Below are positions 19,528 to 29,185 of a stretch of DNA of 64,000 nucleotides, piece by piece. Each line of letters starts with the position of its first letter. Position 1 is the first letter of the stretch. The notes below the pieces were generated by a model that saw only the letters and a program-made list of their open reading frames with translations, made no database searches and was not told the DNA's origin. A program made the position numbers and the translations under genes. Source of the stretch: a bacterium (lineage in GTDB: Bacteria > Actinomycetota > Acidimicrobiia > Acidimicrobiales > Bin134); the NCBI GenBank assembly GCA_026705465.1, contig JAPPAP010000025.1:1-64000 (forward strand). Reading direction: 5' to 3'.

Positions 19528-21801
19528 TCAGCCCGCGGTTCGCTGACGGATCAGGTTCAGCGCGCTGCCGGCCTGGAACCACTCGATCTGGTCGTGCGAC
19601 AGGGTGTGCTCGGCGGAGACCTCAATGGTGGCGCCGTTGGGCTTTTCTACCTGCACTTGCACCGGCACGCCCGGAGCCAGATCGGACAGGCCCAGAATTG
19701 AGATGCGGTCGTCCTCATCGATGCGGTCGTAGTCGTCGGGATCGGCAAAGGTCAGGGCCAGCACGCCCTGTTTCTTCAGATTGGTCTCATGGATGCGGGC
19801 GAAGGACCGGGCAATCACCGCCGCGCACCCTCGGAAGCGGGGCTCCATGGCCGCGTGCTCCCGAGACGAGCCCTCGCCGATGTTGCGGTCGCCGACCACC
19901 ACCCAGCGCTGTCCGGCGGCGTGGTAGGCCGCAGCCACGTCAGGGAACGAGCCGGTGCTGCCGTCGAGTTGGTTCTTGCCCTCGCCGACCGCCCCCGTGA
20001 AGGCGTTCACCGCTCCCAGGTAGAGGTTGCCGGAGATGTTCTCCAAATGCCCCCGGTATCGCAGCCACGGCCCGGCCATGGAGATGTGGTCGGTGGTGCA
20101 CTTCCCCTGGGCCTTGAGCAGCACCGGCAGGCCGCTGAAGTCCTCGCCGTCCCACGGGGAGAACGGATCGAGCAGCTGGAGCCGCTCGGAGTCGGGTGCC
20201 ACCCGCACCTCCACGCCGCTGCCGTCGTCGGGCGGGGCCACGAATCCGCTGGCACCGGGGTCGAAGCCCTGGTCGGGGAGCTCAGTGCCCGGTCCCACCA
20301 TGAGCGCCACCTCGGTGCCGTCGGGAGCGGTGATGGTGTCGGTGGCCGGGTCGAAGTCCAGCGTTCCGGCCAACGCCAAGGCCACCACTGTCTCCGGCGA
20401 GGTCACGAAGGCGTTGGTGGAGGCGTAGCCGTCGTTGCGTTTGGGGAAGTTGCGGTTGTAGCTGGTGACGATGCTGTTGGGGGTGCCCTCGGCCACGTCG
20501 TCGCGGTTCCACTGGCCGATGCACGGGCCGCAGGCGTTGGCCAAAACGGTGGCCCCGATCGACTCCAGGTCGGCCAATAGCCCGTCGCGCTCGATGGTGG
20601 CCCGCACCTGCTCGGAGCCGGGGGTGACCATCAGGGGCGACTTGGCGGTGAGTCCGTGGGCGGCGGCGTGGCGGGCGATGCTGGCCGCCCGGGTGATGTC
20701 CTCGTAGCTGGAGTTGGTACACGACCCCACCAGCGCGGCGCTCACCTCCAGCGGCCAGCCGTTGAGCTTGGCCTCGGTCCCCAGTTCGGCCACCGGGCGG
20801 GCCCGGTCGGGGGTGTGGGGGCCGTTGATGTGCGGTCCCAGCTCGGACAGGTCGATCTCCACCACCCGGTCGAAGTAACCGCTGGGATCAGCCAGCACGG
20901 CGTCGTCGGCCCGCAGGTTGTGGGCGGCGGCGTTGGCCGCATCGGCCACGGCTTCCCGTCCGGTGGCCTTGAGATAGCGGGCGATGGCGTCGTCGTAGGC
21001 GAACAGCGAGGTGGTGGCGCCGATCTCGGCCCCCATGTTGCAGATGGTGGCCTTGCCCGTGGCCGACAGCGAGTGGGCCCCCTCACCGAAGTACTCCACG
21101 ACGGCACCTGTCCCGCCGGCCACGGTCAAGATCTCAGCCACCTTCAAAATGACGTCTTTGGGGGCGGCCCAGCCGTCGAGCTCGCCGGTGAGGCAGACGC
21201 CGATGAGCTTGGGCCAGCGCACGTTCCAGGGGAATCCGGTCATCACGTCCACCGCGTCGGCGCCGCCCACACCCACCGCCACCATGGCCAGGCCGCCGGC
21301 GTTGGGGGTGTGGCTGTCGGTGCCGATCATCATGCCACCGGGGAAGGCGTACTGCTCCAGCACCACCTGGTGGATGATCCCCGAGCCTGGCTTCCAGAAC
21401 CCGGCGCCGTAGCGGGCGCACACCGACTCCAGAAAGTCGTACACCTCCTCGTTGTTGTCGAGGGCGGCGGCCAGGTCGCGCTGGGCGTCGATGCGGGCTG
21501 AGATGAGGTGGTCGCAGTGGGTGGTGGTGGGCACCTGCACTTCGTCGAGCCCGGCGGTCATGAACTGGAGCCAGGCCATCTGGGCGGTGGCGTCCTGCAT
21601 GGCCACCCGGTCGGGCCGCAGATCCACGTAGGTGGCCCCCCGCTCCGGGGTGACGGTGGGGTCGTCGAGGTGGTTGACCAGGATTTTCTCGGTCAAAGTG
21701 AGGTCTCGTCCAAAGCGCTCCCGGGCGGCGCCAACCCGCTCGTCCAGGGTGGAATACACGTTTTCAATCAGCTCAATAGGGGTGGAAGCGGCAACCGGCA
21801 T
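19528..21801 (-). CDS. Aconitate hydratase (mitochondrial-type)
   Basis: A 757-residue aconitase converting citrate to isocitrate with a [4Fe-4S] cluster. Cluster cysteines lie in [12 protein letters not shown] and [11 protein letters not shown]; the swivel domain carries [13 protein letters not shown]. Length and the short N-terminus match the mitochondrial-like AcnA branch rather than the roughly 900-residue AcnA/IRP1 type. ATG 21801 is clear. Clustered with gltA and the LysR gene on the same strand. Confidence 0.95.
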   Translation of the reverse strand: MPVAASTPIELIENVYSTLDERVGAARERFGRDLTLTEKILVNHLDDPTVTPERGATYVDLRPDRVAMQDATAQMAWLQFMTAGLDEVQVPTTTHCDHLISARIDAQRDLAAALDNNEEVYDFLESVCARYGAGFWKPGSGIIHQVVLEQYAFPGGMMIGTDSHTPNAGGLAMVAVGVGGADAVDVMTGFPWNVRWPKLIGVCLTGELDGWAAPKDVILKVAEILTVAGGTGAVVEYFGEGAHSLSATGKATICNMGAEIGATTSLFAYDDAIARYLKATGREAVADAANAAAHNLRADDAVLADPSGYFDRVVEIDLSELGPHINGPHTPDRARPVAELGTEAKLNGWPLEVSAALVGSCTNSSYEDITRAASIARHAAAHGLTAKSPLMVTPGSEQVRATIERDGLLADLESIGATVLANACGPCIGQWNRDDVAEGTPNSIVTSYNRNFPKRNDGYASTNAFVTSPETVVALALAGTLDFDPATDTITAPDGTEVALMVGPGTELPDQGFDPGASGFVAPPDDGSGVEVRVAPDSERLQLLDPFSPWDGEDFSGLPVLLKAQGKCTTDHISMAGPWLRYRGHLENISGNLYLGAVNAFTGAVGEGKNQLDGSTGSFPDVAAAYHAAGQRWVVVGDRNIGEGSSREHAAMEPRFRGCAAVIARSFARIHETNLKKQGVLALTFADPDDYDRIDEDDRISILGLSDLAPGVPVQVQVEKPNGATIEVSAEHTLSHDQIEWFQAGSALNLIRQRTAG

Positions 21802-21841
21802 ACCTCTGATCCTACGGGCTTCCCGGCAAAATGGCCTTGTC

Positions 21842-21869
21842 GCAGAACGGCGCGATTGAGGGGTTCTGC
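21842..21869. terminator. Inverted repeat downstream of plsC (possible weak terminator)
   Basis: GCAGAAC at 21842-21848 and GTTCTGC at 21863-21869 form a 7-bp stem with a 14-nt loop in the gap between the plsC stop and the aconitase start. No T-run follows on either strand, so intrinsic termination is uncertain. Confidence 0.3.
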
Positions 21870-21879
21870 CAGTGGTTTG

Positions 21880-22779
21880 CTAGGGCCAGCGGCGGTGTTG
21901 GCGGCGGGAGCGGGGGGAGCGGTCGCCGAGGGCCCAGGCCCGGCGCCAGGGGGAGATGTTGGGGCCGGTGAGGCCGGGGGTGGTTCCGGCGTGGGCCCGG
22001 CGGCGCGCCTGGTACCAGTCGGTGGCGCACTCGTCGGCCAGGGTGGCCACTGCCACCTCGATGCGGGCCGCGAACCGCCGGGCGTTGTCCTCCTCGCTAG
22101 GCACCAGGGGGTCGCCGAAGGTCACCGTAGTGGCCGACACCTTGGGCACGTTGCGGCCCTTGGGGAGGATCCGGTCGGTGCCCTCCACATGGACCGGTAC
22201 CACCGGCACGCCGCAGCGCACGGCCAGATAGCCGGCGCCCCCCAGGAAGGGCTGGCCCCAGCCGTCGGGGCTGCGGCCGCCCTCGGGGAAGATGAGCAGA
22301 CTCCAACCGTCTTCAATGAGCGACGCGGCCAACCGGGCCGAGCGCCGCCCCACCTTGGATCGCTCGATAGGGATAGCCCCGATCACCAACGCCGAAGCGG
22401 CCGACTTGACTGCTCCGGTGAAGAAGTAGTCAGACGCCGCCCCCACCACCAGCCGGTTGCGCCATTTGGGCGGGATGGACGTGAACAGCAACGGGGTGTC
22501 GATATGGCTGTGATGGTTGGCGGCGAATATCACCGGGCCTTCTAGTCGCTCAATCCGGTCGAGGCCCCTGCGCTGGGGTCGGGCTAGTGCGGCCATGGCC
22601 GGCTGCATCACTACTTCGGTGATGACCCGTCGGGCCGCTCGGGCTGCTGGCTTGCGGGCCCACTCGGTGTCGTAGTCGGCCCCCCGATTCTTGGCTTCGG
22701 GCGCAGGCGGCACCCCCGCGGGCGGTCGAGCCGCCCGATACGGGAAGTCCAGCTTCGAGATCACCCGCCTAGCTGACAT
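21880..22779 (-). CDS. 1-acyl-sn-glycerol-3-phosphate acyltransferase-like protein (PlsC family)
   Basis: A 299-residue LPLAT-family acyltransferase. The catalytic block I is NHHSHID (HX4D) and block III is FPEGGRSPDG; VPVVPVHVEG gives block IV. The C-terminus is Arg/Trp rich, suggesting peripheral membrane contact. It overlaps the LarA-like gene by 11 bp, so it is translated as part of that operon. The acceptor may be lysophosphatidate or another lipid alcohol or phosphate made by the upstream gene products. Confidence 0.88.
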   Translation of the reverse strand: MSARRVISKLDFPYRAARPPAGVPPAPEAKNRGADYDTEWARKPAARAARRVITEVVMQPAMAALARPQRRGLDRIERLEGPVIFAANHHSHIDTPLLFTSIPPKWRNRLVVGAASDYFFTGAVKSAASALVIGAIPIERSKVGRRSARLAASLIEDGWSLLIFPEGGRSPDGWGQPFLGGAGYLAVRCGVPVVPVHVEGTDRILPKGRNVPKVSATTVTFGDPLVPSEEDNARRFAARIEVAVATLADECATDWYQARRRAHAGTTPGLTGPNISPWRRAWALGDRSPRSRRQHRRWP

Positions 22780-24382
22780 CGGCCATCAGGATGGGGGGGT
22801 TGTGGAGGTGGGTGACGGTGGGCTGGCGGCCCACGGTGTCGCTGGCGATCTCTAGGGCGTCTTGGAGGGTGGAGGCGGGGCGGAAGCCCATGCGCTGAAC
22901 CGCTCGGGTGTCGCCGCCCACTATGATCACCTCGCCCAGGTGCTGAAGGGCGTGCGCCCCCCAGTACCACATGTAGAAGGGGTGGACCCCGTGGTAGGCG
23001 TACGACGTGCGGTACAGGTGGATGTACCACTCGTCCTCGGCGAACTGACGCTCGTAGCGGGCCTCGATCTCCACGGGGTCGGTGGTGTCGGCCAGCACTT
23101 GCTCGAAGAAGTCGATGTAGCTGGGGTGGTGTACCGGGTGGAATTCCCATCGGGTGGGGTGGCCCATGATGACCACGCCGCCCTCCCGCACCAGCGGTCG
23201 GCCCCGATAGAGGTTGAAGAAGTAGCCCAGCCCCAGGCACATCACCAGGATGGGGTTCATCACCGAGTTCACGTTGTAGGGGCAGATGTAGGGCAGCCCC
23301 ATGGTCAAGATGTCGGTCTGGCCTTCCACCGGCACCAAGTGCTGGGCGTACACGTTCTCGGTGGTCACCTTGTGGACGGCCTCCACCTCGCCGGCCTGCA
23401 CCGAGGTGAGCTCATAGGGCGCCCGCCACGACTGGAAGATCTGGCGGGCCATCTGGGGCGGGGTGTACTTCAATCCCGTGGTCATGGCCACGAAGGCGGC
23501 CCGGTCTTTGGCCGTCCACTCCCATTCCCGCTTCTGGAGCATGGCCAAAGGCCCGTCCACCCCGAAGGTGTTGTTGTTGACCGTGGTCTCGATCTGGAAG
23601 ATCTTCACCCCGGCATCGCGCAGCACCTTGCCCATGCGCCAGTTGGAGGCGTGCAGCTCGGAGCGGTGCTGGTCCATGAACGATTTGGACTCCTGCATGG
23701 TCTTGACGTTGTGGTGGTGGCGGAGACCCTGGTAGCCGGCCAGGCCGGTGGCGGTGCTCTTGTGGCCGCCGTCCATGGCCACCAGGTTGATGTTCACGTA
23801 CACCACCAGGTCGCTCTCCGCGGCCCGCTTGGAGAACTGCACCTCCTCGCCGTGGGGTGTGGTGCCCAGCACCACCATGCCGTCGGGATCCTCAGCATCG
23901 TGGTTGTAGAGGCAGCCCGAGGGGGCGAAGGCGTCGTAGGTGCGGTCGCCCAGGCAGTAGCGCAGCTCGTCTTCGGTCATGCGCCGGTGCAGCGCCAGCG
24001 CGGCGATGATGTGGACGTCGTCCACCCCGGCCGCCGCGGCCATCTCCAGCACCTGCTCGATCACCATCTGGCGGATGTCGGGGCGGCGCATGGGGGGCAG
24101 CGGCAGGGAGATGTCGTCGAAGGCGATGGTGAGCTTCATGCCCGGCCGCAGTTGGGCAGGCAGGGGGTCCTGGTCGATGGGGTTGAGCAGCGCCCGGCGG
24201 ATGGCGCCCTCGGGGTCGGCGAGGCCCAGCAGCGGCTCGGCCGGATAGATCACCCGGCTGCGTCCGGCCGGCAGCTTCTCGGTGCGGAAGCCCTCGCCGT
24301 GGTGGAACAGGATGGGCGGGGTGGAGCGGTCTACCTCCAGCACCATGCCCGGACGAGGGGTTGGTCGAACCCGGTCCTTCAT
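22769..24382 (-). CDS. LarA-like (nickel-dependent lactate racemase domain) protein
   Basis: A 537-residue protein whose N-terminal half resembles LarA (DUF2088): FDDISLPLPPMRRPDI corresponds to the family's D-x-TRP strand, ALALHRRMTEDE and NHDAEDPDG to its histidine-bearing segments, and AMDGGHKS to the Gly-rich turn. The C-terminal half (about 300-537, with EFHPVHHPSYIDFFEQV and HGVHPFYMWYWGAHALQHLG) is longer and unlike LarA, rich in His, Tyr and Trp. No larB, larC or larE cofactor gene is near. It probably acts as an isomerase or racemase in the lipid-like operon; the substrate is unknown. Confidence 0.7.
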   Translation of the reverse strand: MKDRVRPTPRPGMVLEVDRSTPPILFHHGEGFRTEKLPAGRSRVIYPAEPLLGLADPEGAIRRALLNPIDQDPLPAQLRPGMKLTIAFDDISLPLPPMRRPDIRQMVIEQVLEMAAAAGVDDVHIIAALALHRRMTEDELRYCLGDRTYDAFAPSGCLYNHDAEDPDGMVVLGTTPHGEEVQFSKRAAESDLVVYVNINLVAMDGGHKSTATGLAGYQGLRHHHNVKTMQESKSFMDQHRSELHASNWRMGKVLRDAGVKIFQIETTVNNNTFGVDGPLAMLQKREWEWTAKDRAAFVAMTTGLKYTPPQMARQIFQSWRAPYELTSVQAGEVEAVHKVTTENVYAQHLVPVEGQTDILTMGLPYICPYNVNSVMNPILVMCLGLGYFFNLYRGRPLVREGGVVIMGHPTRWEFHPVHHPSYIDFFEQVLADTTDPVEIEARYERQFAEDEWYIHLYRTSYAYHGVHPFYMWYWGAHALQHLGEVIIVGGDTRAVQRMGFRPASTLQDALEIASDTVGRQPTVTHLHNPPILMADVS

Positions 24383-24392
24383 GCCCGATCCT

Positions 24393-26705
24393 TCATGACG
24401 CCTTCCGGGAACCGATGGGCAGCAGCTTGCGGGGGCCGCCGGGGGCCTTGTCGAAGTACTCGATGAGCCAGCCCCGCTTGCGGGCCAGCATGGCCAGCTT
24501 GGGTTCGGGGTTTACCGCCACCGGGTAGCCCACCGCCTCCAGCAGGGCCAGGTCGCTGGCCGAGTCGGCATAGGCCACCGACTCCGACATGAGCAGCCCC
24601 TCGGCGTTGGCGAAGTCCCGCAGCACCTCGGCCCGGGACTCGCTGGTGGGGGGCACCTCGGCCAGCTGGCCGGTGTAGGTGCCGTGAGACTGGGCCAGTT
24701 CGGCGCAAACGATGTGGTCGAACAGCGGGCGGAGCGGCTCCACGATGAAGTCCAGCGCCCCGGTGATGAGCACGGTGGTGTGCCCGGCGGCCCGGTGCTG
24801 GCGCACCCGGCGGATGGCGGCGGGGTAGGACTGGGTCAAGATCAGGTCGCTGAACATCTCGCCGGAGTCCTCGGCCATCTGCTCGATCGGCGCACCCTGG
24901 TAGCGACGGTAGAAGTGGCGGAGGAAGTCGCTGCGGTCGCGGTGGTCCAGCGCCAGCAGCGAAGGGGCCTCCAGCAGGATCTTGGCCACCAGCCGGGCCC
25001 GTTCGTCCACTGGCAGCCGCCTGGTGGCCAGCCATCCGTAGGCCATGACCACGTTGGCGGCAATGACGGTGTTCTCCAGGTCGAAGGCCGCCATGTGCCG
25101 GTCGGGGGAGAGCACCTGGATTCGCTGTCGGTCTCTTCGAGACGGCCCCGATCGCCCCGAGGGAGCGGTCTTGACCCGGCCCTGGGCCACCACGGTGGGC
25201 AGGTGTATGTCGCCCACATAGTGGGGCCAGTCGATGATCCGGGGATCGAAGCAGAACTCCTGCTGATCGCTGCCCTCCAGGCTGTCCCACAGCTCCAGCA
25301 GGCGCTCGACTCCGAACAAGGCCTCGCACTCGGTGTAGGCGCCGTAGAGCTCCACATAGCCCAGCGCCCGCTCAACCTGATCGCGACGCTCGTCCAAATC
25401 GGCGGTGATCTCGGCTTGGCGGCCCCGGATGGGCAGCCGACCCAGCACCCGCTCGGTGGCGTTCAGACCAGTGCGCAGCCGTTTCAGCTGGCGGACCACT
25501 CGGCCCCGGCCCGGATAGGTCCAGTTGGGCGGGGGGATGGGCTGGTCCCGGTCGTCGTATATGGGGTTCTCGCTGAACCATCGGTGGGCAAGGTCGACCA
25601 GTTGGTTGAAGCGGAACGGGTTTATTGCCCCCGACGCAACCTGGATGATCTCCTGGTCGGGGTCATGCCCACGGGCCGCCACCGCGCAGATGGCCGCGGC
25701 CACCAGGTCTACCGGGATCACGTCCAGCACCCCCTGGGGGATGCCGGGGAAGTCGGTGAGCAGCCCCCGGCCGTAGCCGATGATGATGGGCTCGGCCATG
25801 CGGAAGCCCCGGATCCATCCCGGGAAGGGCTCTGCATAGGCCGACTCGATGATCGAGGGCCGCACGGTGGAGACCCTCAAGTCGCCCTTGATTTCGGTCA
25901 CCGCGGTCTCGGCCAGCGCCTTGGTGAAGGCGTAGGCGTCGGGGAAGCCCAGCGAGGCGGCCCGGGACCGGCCGGCTTCCACCATCTGGTCGTTGACCCA
26001 GCGGCTGCGGAGCTGTTCGGTCTTGGCCGCCAGCGCCGGGGTGCCGGCCGCGCCCAACTCGTGGCGGGCCCGGCTGCGGAACTCCTCCAGTCGGGCGGGA
26101 TCACGGCTCTCGGTCTCGGTGGTGATGCGCCGACGGCGGCTGGCGTCGGCCTCGTCCTGCCATGACACCGGCACGTACATGGGGCCGTCGGCCAGGGGCT
26201 CCTCAGGGGCGTTGCCCCGGCGGCTGCCTGCCACGTAGCAGGTGGACACCGCAATGAAGTGGGGGGACGCTCCCATCTCGTTGAGCATCTGCACCAGTCG
26301 AACCGGACCCATGAGGTTGACTTCCACCGCGGTGTCCAGCGGGTTGTCGAACGCCACCGCCGCGGCCGAATGGATGATGATGTCGCAGCCCGCGATCAGC
26401 TCCCGCCCGGCGTCGTCAAGCCCCAGGCCGTCGATGCCCACGTCGCCGGCCACGCCGGTTATCTGTTGGGCGCACAGCCGCTCGAACTCGTCGGTGCCCA
26501 GCTGGTCGCGCAATCGATCGAAGACGTCGTTGCGGATAATCTCCCGCCGGATGCGGTGCTCGGCGCCGCGTCGGCCGGGGCGCACCAGCAGCACCAGTTC
26601 TACGTCGGGTACGCAGCGCAGCAGCCGCTCCACGAGAGCGGTGCCCAGGAAACCGGTCGTGCCGGTGATCGCCAGCCGCTTGCCGGCCAGCGCATCAGAG
26701 ATCAC
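24393..26705 (-). CDS. Fatty-acyl-CoA-reductase-like SDR fused to HAD-IB phosphatase domain
   Basis: A 770-residue two-domain fusion. Residues 1-380 are an extended SDR of the male-sterility/FAR type: NAD(P) motif TGTTGFLG, IIIHSAAAVAFD, VSTCYVAG and the YAFTK catalytic pair. A linker follows, then a HAD-IB domain at about 545-770 with FDLENT (motif I), ITGALDFIVEP (motif II) and YADSASDLALLEAVG (motif IV). Motif I has Glu where most HAD phosphatases have the second Asp. It lies 10 bp upstream of the LarA-like gene. Likely reduction of an acyl thioester plus phosphate removal or transfer in lipid synthesis. Confidence 0.8.
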   Translation of the reverse strand: MISDALAGKRLAITGTTGFLGTALVERLLRCVPDVELVLLVRPGRRGAEHRIRREIIRNDVFDRLRDQLGTDEFERLCAQQITGVAGDVGIDGLGLDDAGRELIAGCDIIIHSAAAVAFDNPLDTAVEVNLMGPVRLVQMLNEMGASPHFIAVSTCYVAGSRRGNAPEEPLADGPMYVPVSWQDEADASRRRRITTETESRDPARLEEFRSRARHELGAAGTPALAAKTEQLRSRWVNDQMVEAGRSRAASLGFPDAYAFTKALAETAVTEIKGDLRVSTVRPSIIESAYAEPFPGWIRGFRMAEPIIIGYGRGLLTDFPGIPQGVLDVIPVDLVAAAICAVAARGHDPDQEIIQVASGAINPFRFNQLVDLAHRWFSENPIYDDRDQPIPPPNWTYPGRGRVVRQLKRLRTGLNATERVLGRLPIRGRQAEITADLDERRDQVERALGYVELYGAYTECEALFGVERLLELWDSLEGSDQQEFCFDPRIIDWPHYVGDIHLPTVVAQGRVKTAPSGRSGPSRRDRQRIQVLSPDRHMAAFDLENTVIAANVVMAYGWLATRRLPVDERARLVAKILLEAPSLLALDHRDRSDFLRHFYRRYQGAPIEQMAEDSGEMFSDLILTQSYPAAIRRVRQHRAAGHTTVLITGALDFIVEPLRPLFDHIVCAELAQSHGTYTGQLAEVPPTSESRAEVLRDFANAEGLLMSESVAYADSASDLALLEAVGYPVAVNPEPKLAMLARKRGWLIEYFDKAPGGPRKLLPIGSRKAS

Positions 26706-26754
26706 CGCAGTGTTTTACCAAACCCAGCCACTTTTCCCCAGCCCACTAGCACTC

Positions 26755-27792
26755 TCAGCGGTCGGTGCGGCGGTGTTGATGCCGGCGTTCGTAACGCTCG
26801 ACGGCCAGGTCGACCAGTGTCTCAATGAGCTGCGGGTAGGAGAGGCCCGATGCCTCCCACAGCTTGGGGTACATGCTGATGGGGGTGAAGCCGGGAATGG
26901 TGTTGATCTCGCTGAGCAGCATGCCCCTCCCGTCGGGCTCGTAGAGGAAGTCCACCCGGGCCATGCCCTCGCACCGCAGGGCGCGGTAGGCGGAGATGGC
27001 GAGGCGCTGGGCTTCTTGGGCGGCAGCCTCCGAAATCTGGGCGGGGACCAGCAGCTTGGCGCCGTCGGTGAGGTACTTGTCGGCGTAGTCGTAGAAGTCG
27101 GCGCCGGGCACGATCTCGCCCGGGACCGACGCCTTGGGGTCGCGGTTGCCCACAACGGACACCTCGATCTCCTGGCCGGTGACAGCCTCCTCGATAATCA
27201 GCGTTTGGTCGTACTGGGCGGCTGCCTCCAGCGCTTTGACCGTCTCGACTTCGGTGGTGGCCCGGCTCACCCCCACCGACGAGCCCATGTTGGCCGGCTT
27301 CACGAACAGCGGCAGCCCCAGTTCGGCGATCGCGTCCCTAGAAACAGTCTCAGCGTCGGCGTCGGCCGATGCCGTTCGGTAGCGGCACTGGGGGAGCCCG
27401 TGCTGGGCGCACACCAGCTTGGCCACGGACTTGTCCATGCACACCGCCGAGGCCAGTACCCCCGATCCCACATAGGGAACGTCAGCCACTTCCAGCAGAC
27501 CCTGAATCGTGCCGTCCTCGCCCATCGGGCCGTGCACCAGGGGGAACACCACTGTGTCGGGCTCGGCGAAGATCTCAGCAGGGGCTACACCCAGCCCGTC
27601 GGCGTCCAACCGGTCGGGAAGTGGATCGGGAAGCTGGGCCAGCCGCCACTGCCCCTCTCGGGTAATGCCCAGCGCCACCACCTCGAAGCGGTCCTTGGCA
27701 GCGGCGGCCACGTGGCGAGCCGACACGCAGGACACGTCGTGCTCGGCCGAGCGGCCGCCGAAAAGCAGCACCAAACGGGTGCGGTTTCCCAC
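26755..27792 (-). CDS. ddl: D-alanine--D-alanine ligase
   Basis: A 345-residue ATP-grasp ligase making D-Ala-D-Ala for peptidoglycan. LLFGGRSAEHDVS, HGPMGEDGTIQGLLE, VKPANMGSSVGVS and SEINTIPGFTP are the family signatures. The start is probably GTG 27792; another GTG at 27810 is possible. murF starts divergently 48 bp away, so the last two steps of the pentapeptide branch sit back to back. Confidence 0.95.
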   Translation of the reverse strand: MGNRTRLVLLFGGRSAEHDVSCVSARHVAAAAKDRFEVVALGITREGQWRLAQLPDPLPDRLDADGLGVAPAEIFAEPDTVVFPLVHGPMGEDGTIQGLLEVADVPYVGSGVLASAVCMDKSVAKLVCAQHGLPQCRYRTASADADAETVSRDAIAELGLPLFVKPANMGSSVGVSRATTEVETVKALEAAAQYDQTLIIEEAVTGQEIEVSVVGNRDPKASVPGEIVPGADFYDYADKYLTDGAKLLVPAQISEAAAQEAQRLAISAYRALRCEGMARVDFLYEPDGRGMLLSEINTIPGFTPISMYPKLWEASGLSYPQLIETLVDLAVERYERRHQHRRTDR

Positions 27793-27820
27793 AGGCCGAC
27801 GGTACCCCACCGCTCGGCCT
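27793..27820. promoter_or_regulatory. Hairpin/operator in the ddl-murF divergent gap
   Basis: AGGCCGA (27793-27799) plus CGGT pairs with ACCG and TCGGCCT (27814-27820) across a 5-nt loop with one bulged base, giving an 11-bp interrupted palindrome that fills over half of the 48-bp gap. It may be a shared operator for both cell-wall genes, or part of the ddl leader if ddl starts at 27792. Confidence 0.4.
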
Positions 27821-27840
27821 GACGGTGGGAGGCTAGGGGG

Positions 27841-29145
27841 GTGAGGCTTTTGGCATCGGAGGTTGTACAGGCAGTGGGTGGTCGACTCGTCGGTCCCGAT
27901 GTCGCAGTGTCTGGAGTGTCCATCGACTCCCGGACAGTGGGGCGGGGCGAGTTGTTCGTTCCGGTGGTGGCCGAGCGAGACGGCCATGACTTCATCGACG
28001 ATGCCCTGGCCGCGGAAGCGGCCGCCTATCTGACTGCTGAAGTTCCCCGAGGGGCTACCGCGGTAGTGGTGGACGACACCGCCGCCGCCCTGGCCGAATT
28101 GGGCCGCTACGCCCGCCGTCGGTTCAGCGGCCCAGTGGTGGGCATCACCGGGTCGGTGGGCAAGACCTCGGTGAAGGACATGGCCGCTGCCGCCATCGGA
28201 GCCGATCGCCCGACCCACGCCAGCCCGATGTCGTTCAACAACGAGCTGGGGGTGCCGCTCACCCTGGCGAACTGCCCGGAGAGCGCCCAGGCAGTGGTGG
28301 TGGAGATGGGGGCTCGGGGCCAGGGCCATATCGCCTGGCTCTGTTCGCTGGCCCAGCCCACCGTGGGAGTAGTGACCTCCGTCGGGGCGGCCCACACCGA
28401 GCTGTTCGGGACCGTGGAGGCGGTGGCCGACGCTAAGGGGGAGCTAGTGGAGGCCCTGGATGCATCAGGCGTGGCCGTGCTCAACGCCGACCAGCCCCTG
28501 GTGGCGGCCATGGCGAGTCGCACCAAGGCCGAGGTGCTGGCCTTTGGCCGGACGGCGGGGGAGGTGCGAGCGTCGGGGGTGAGCTTGGACGATGGGCTGT
28601 GTGCCCGGTTTCGGTTGGAGACGCCCAATGGCCAGGCGGAGGTGTCGCTGGCGGCGTGCGGCGAGCACATGGTGGACAACGCGCTGGCGGCCGCGGCTGC
28701 CGCGCTAGCGGTCGGAGTGGGGGTAGACGAGATCGCTACCGGGTTGAGCTCGGCCAAGCTGTCGCCGTGGCGCATGGAGGTGACAGAGCTGGTCTCGGGG
28801 GCGGTGCTAATCAACGATGCCTACAACGCCAATCCCATGTCGATGGCCGCAGGCCTGCGGTCGCTGGCCGCGGTGGACCGCCGCCGCCGGGTGGCCGTGC
28901 TAGGGGTCATGGCCGAGCTGGGGGACCGTGCCGCGGCCGAGCATGCCGCCATCGGCGCATTGGCCCAAGAATTGGGCATCGAGGTCATCCCGGTGGCCAC
29001 TGCCGAATACGGACTTTCTCCGGTCGCGGACGCCGCCGCCGCGGTAGCAGCCCTTGGGGCGCTCGACGCCGACACCGCGGTGTTGGTCAAGGCCAGCCGA
29101 GCCGCCGGCCTGGAAGCCGTGGCCACTGCCCTTTCCAGGCTTTAG
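27841..29145 (+). CDS. murF: UDP-N-acetylmuramoyl-tripeptide--D-alanyl-D-alanine ligase
   Basis: A 434-residue Mur ligase adding D-Ala-D-Ala to the UDP-MurNAc-tripeptide. The ATP loop is GITGSVGKTS; FNNELGVPLTL, NDAYNANPMSM and LGVMAELG are MurF-specific. It starts at GTG 27841 with GGGAGG 10 nt upstream. It uses the product of the divergent ddl gene. The rest of the dcw cluster is not adjacent. Confidence 0.95.
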   Translation: MRLLASEVVQAVGGRLVGPDVAVSGVSIDSRTVGRGELFVPVVAERDGHDFIDDALAAEAAAYLTAEVPRGATAVVVDDTAAALAELGRYARRRFSGPVVGITGSVGKTSVKDMAAAAIGADRPTHASPMSFNNELGVPLTLANCPESAQAVVVEMGARGQGHIAWLCSLAQPTVGVVTSVGAAHTELFGTVEAVADAKGELVEALDASGVAVLNADQPLVAAMASRTKAEVLAFGRTAGEVRASGVSLDDGLCARFRLETPNGQAEVSLAACGEHMVDNALAAAAAALAVGVGVDEIATGLSSAKLSPWRMEVTELVSGAVLINDAYNANPMSMAAGLRSLAAVDRRRRVAVLGVMAELGDRAAAEHAAIGALAQELGIEVIPVATAEYGLSPVADAAAAVAALGALDADTAVLVKASRAAGLEAVATALSRL

Positions 29146-29185
29146 GAGCGGTACTGTCGGGGTTTCGGCGACGGAGGTGACCCAG

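Noticed and set aside
26745-26755. TAGCACTC half-site resembling a CIRCE operator near the ddl stop
   Set aside because: No GAGTGCTA partner at 9-bp spacing, and the position is at the 3' end of ddl rather than before a chaperone gene.
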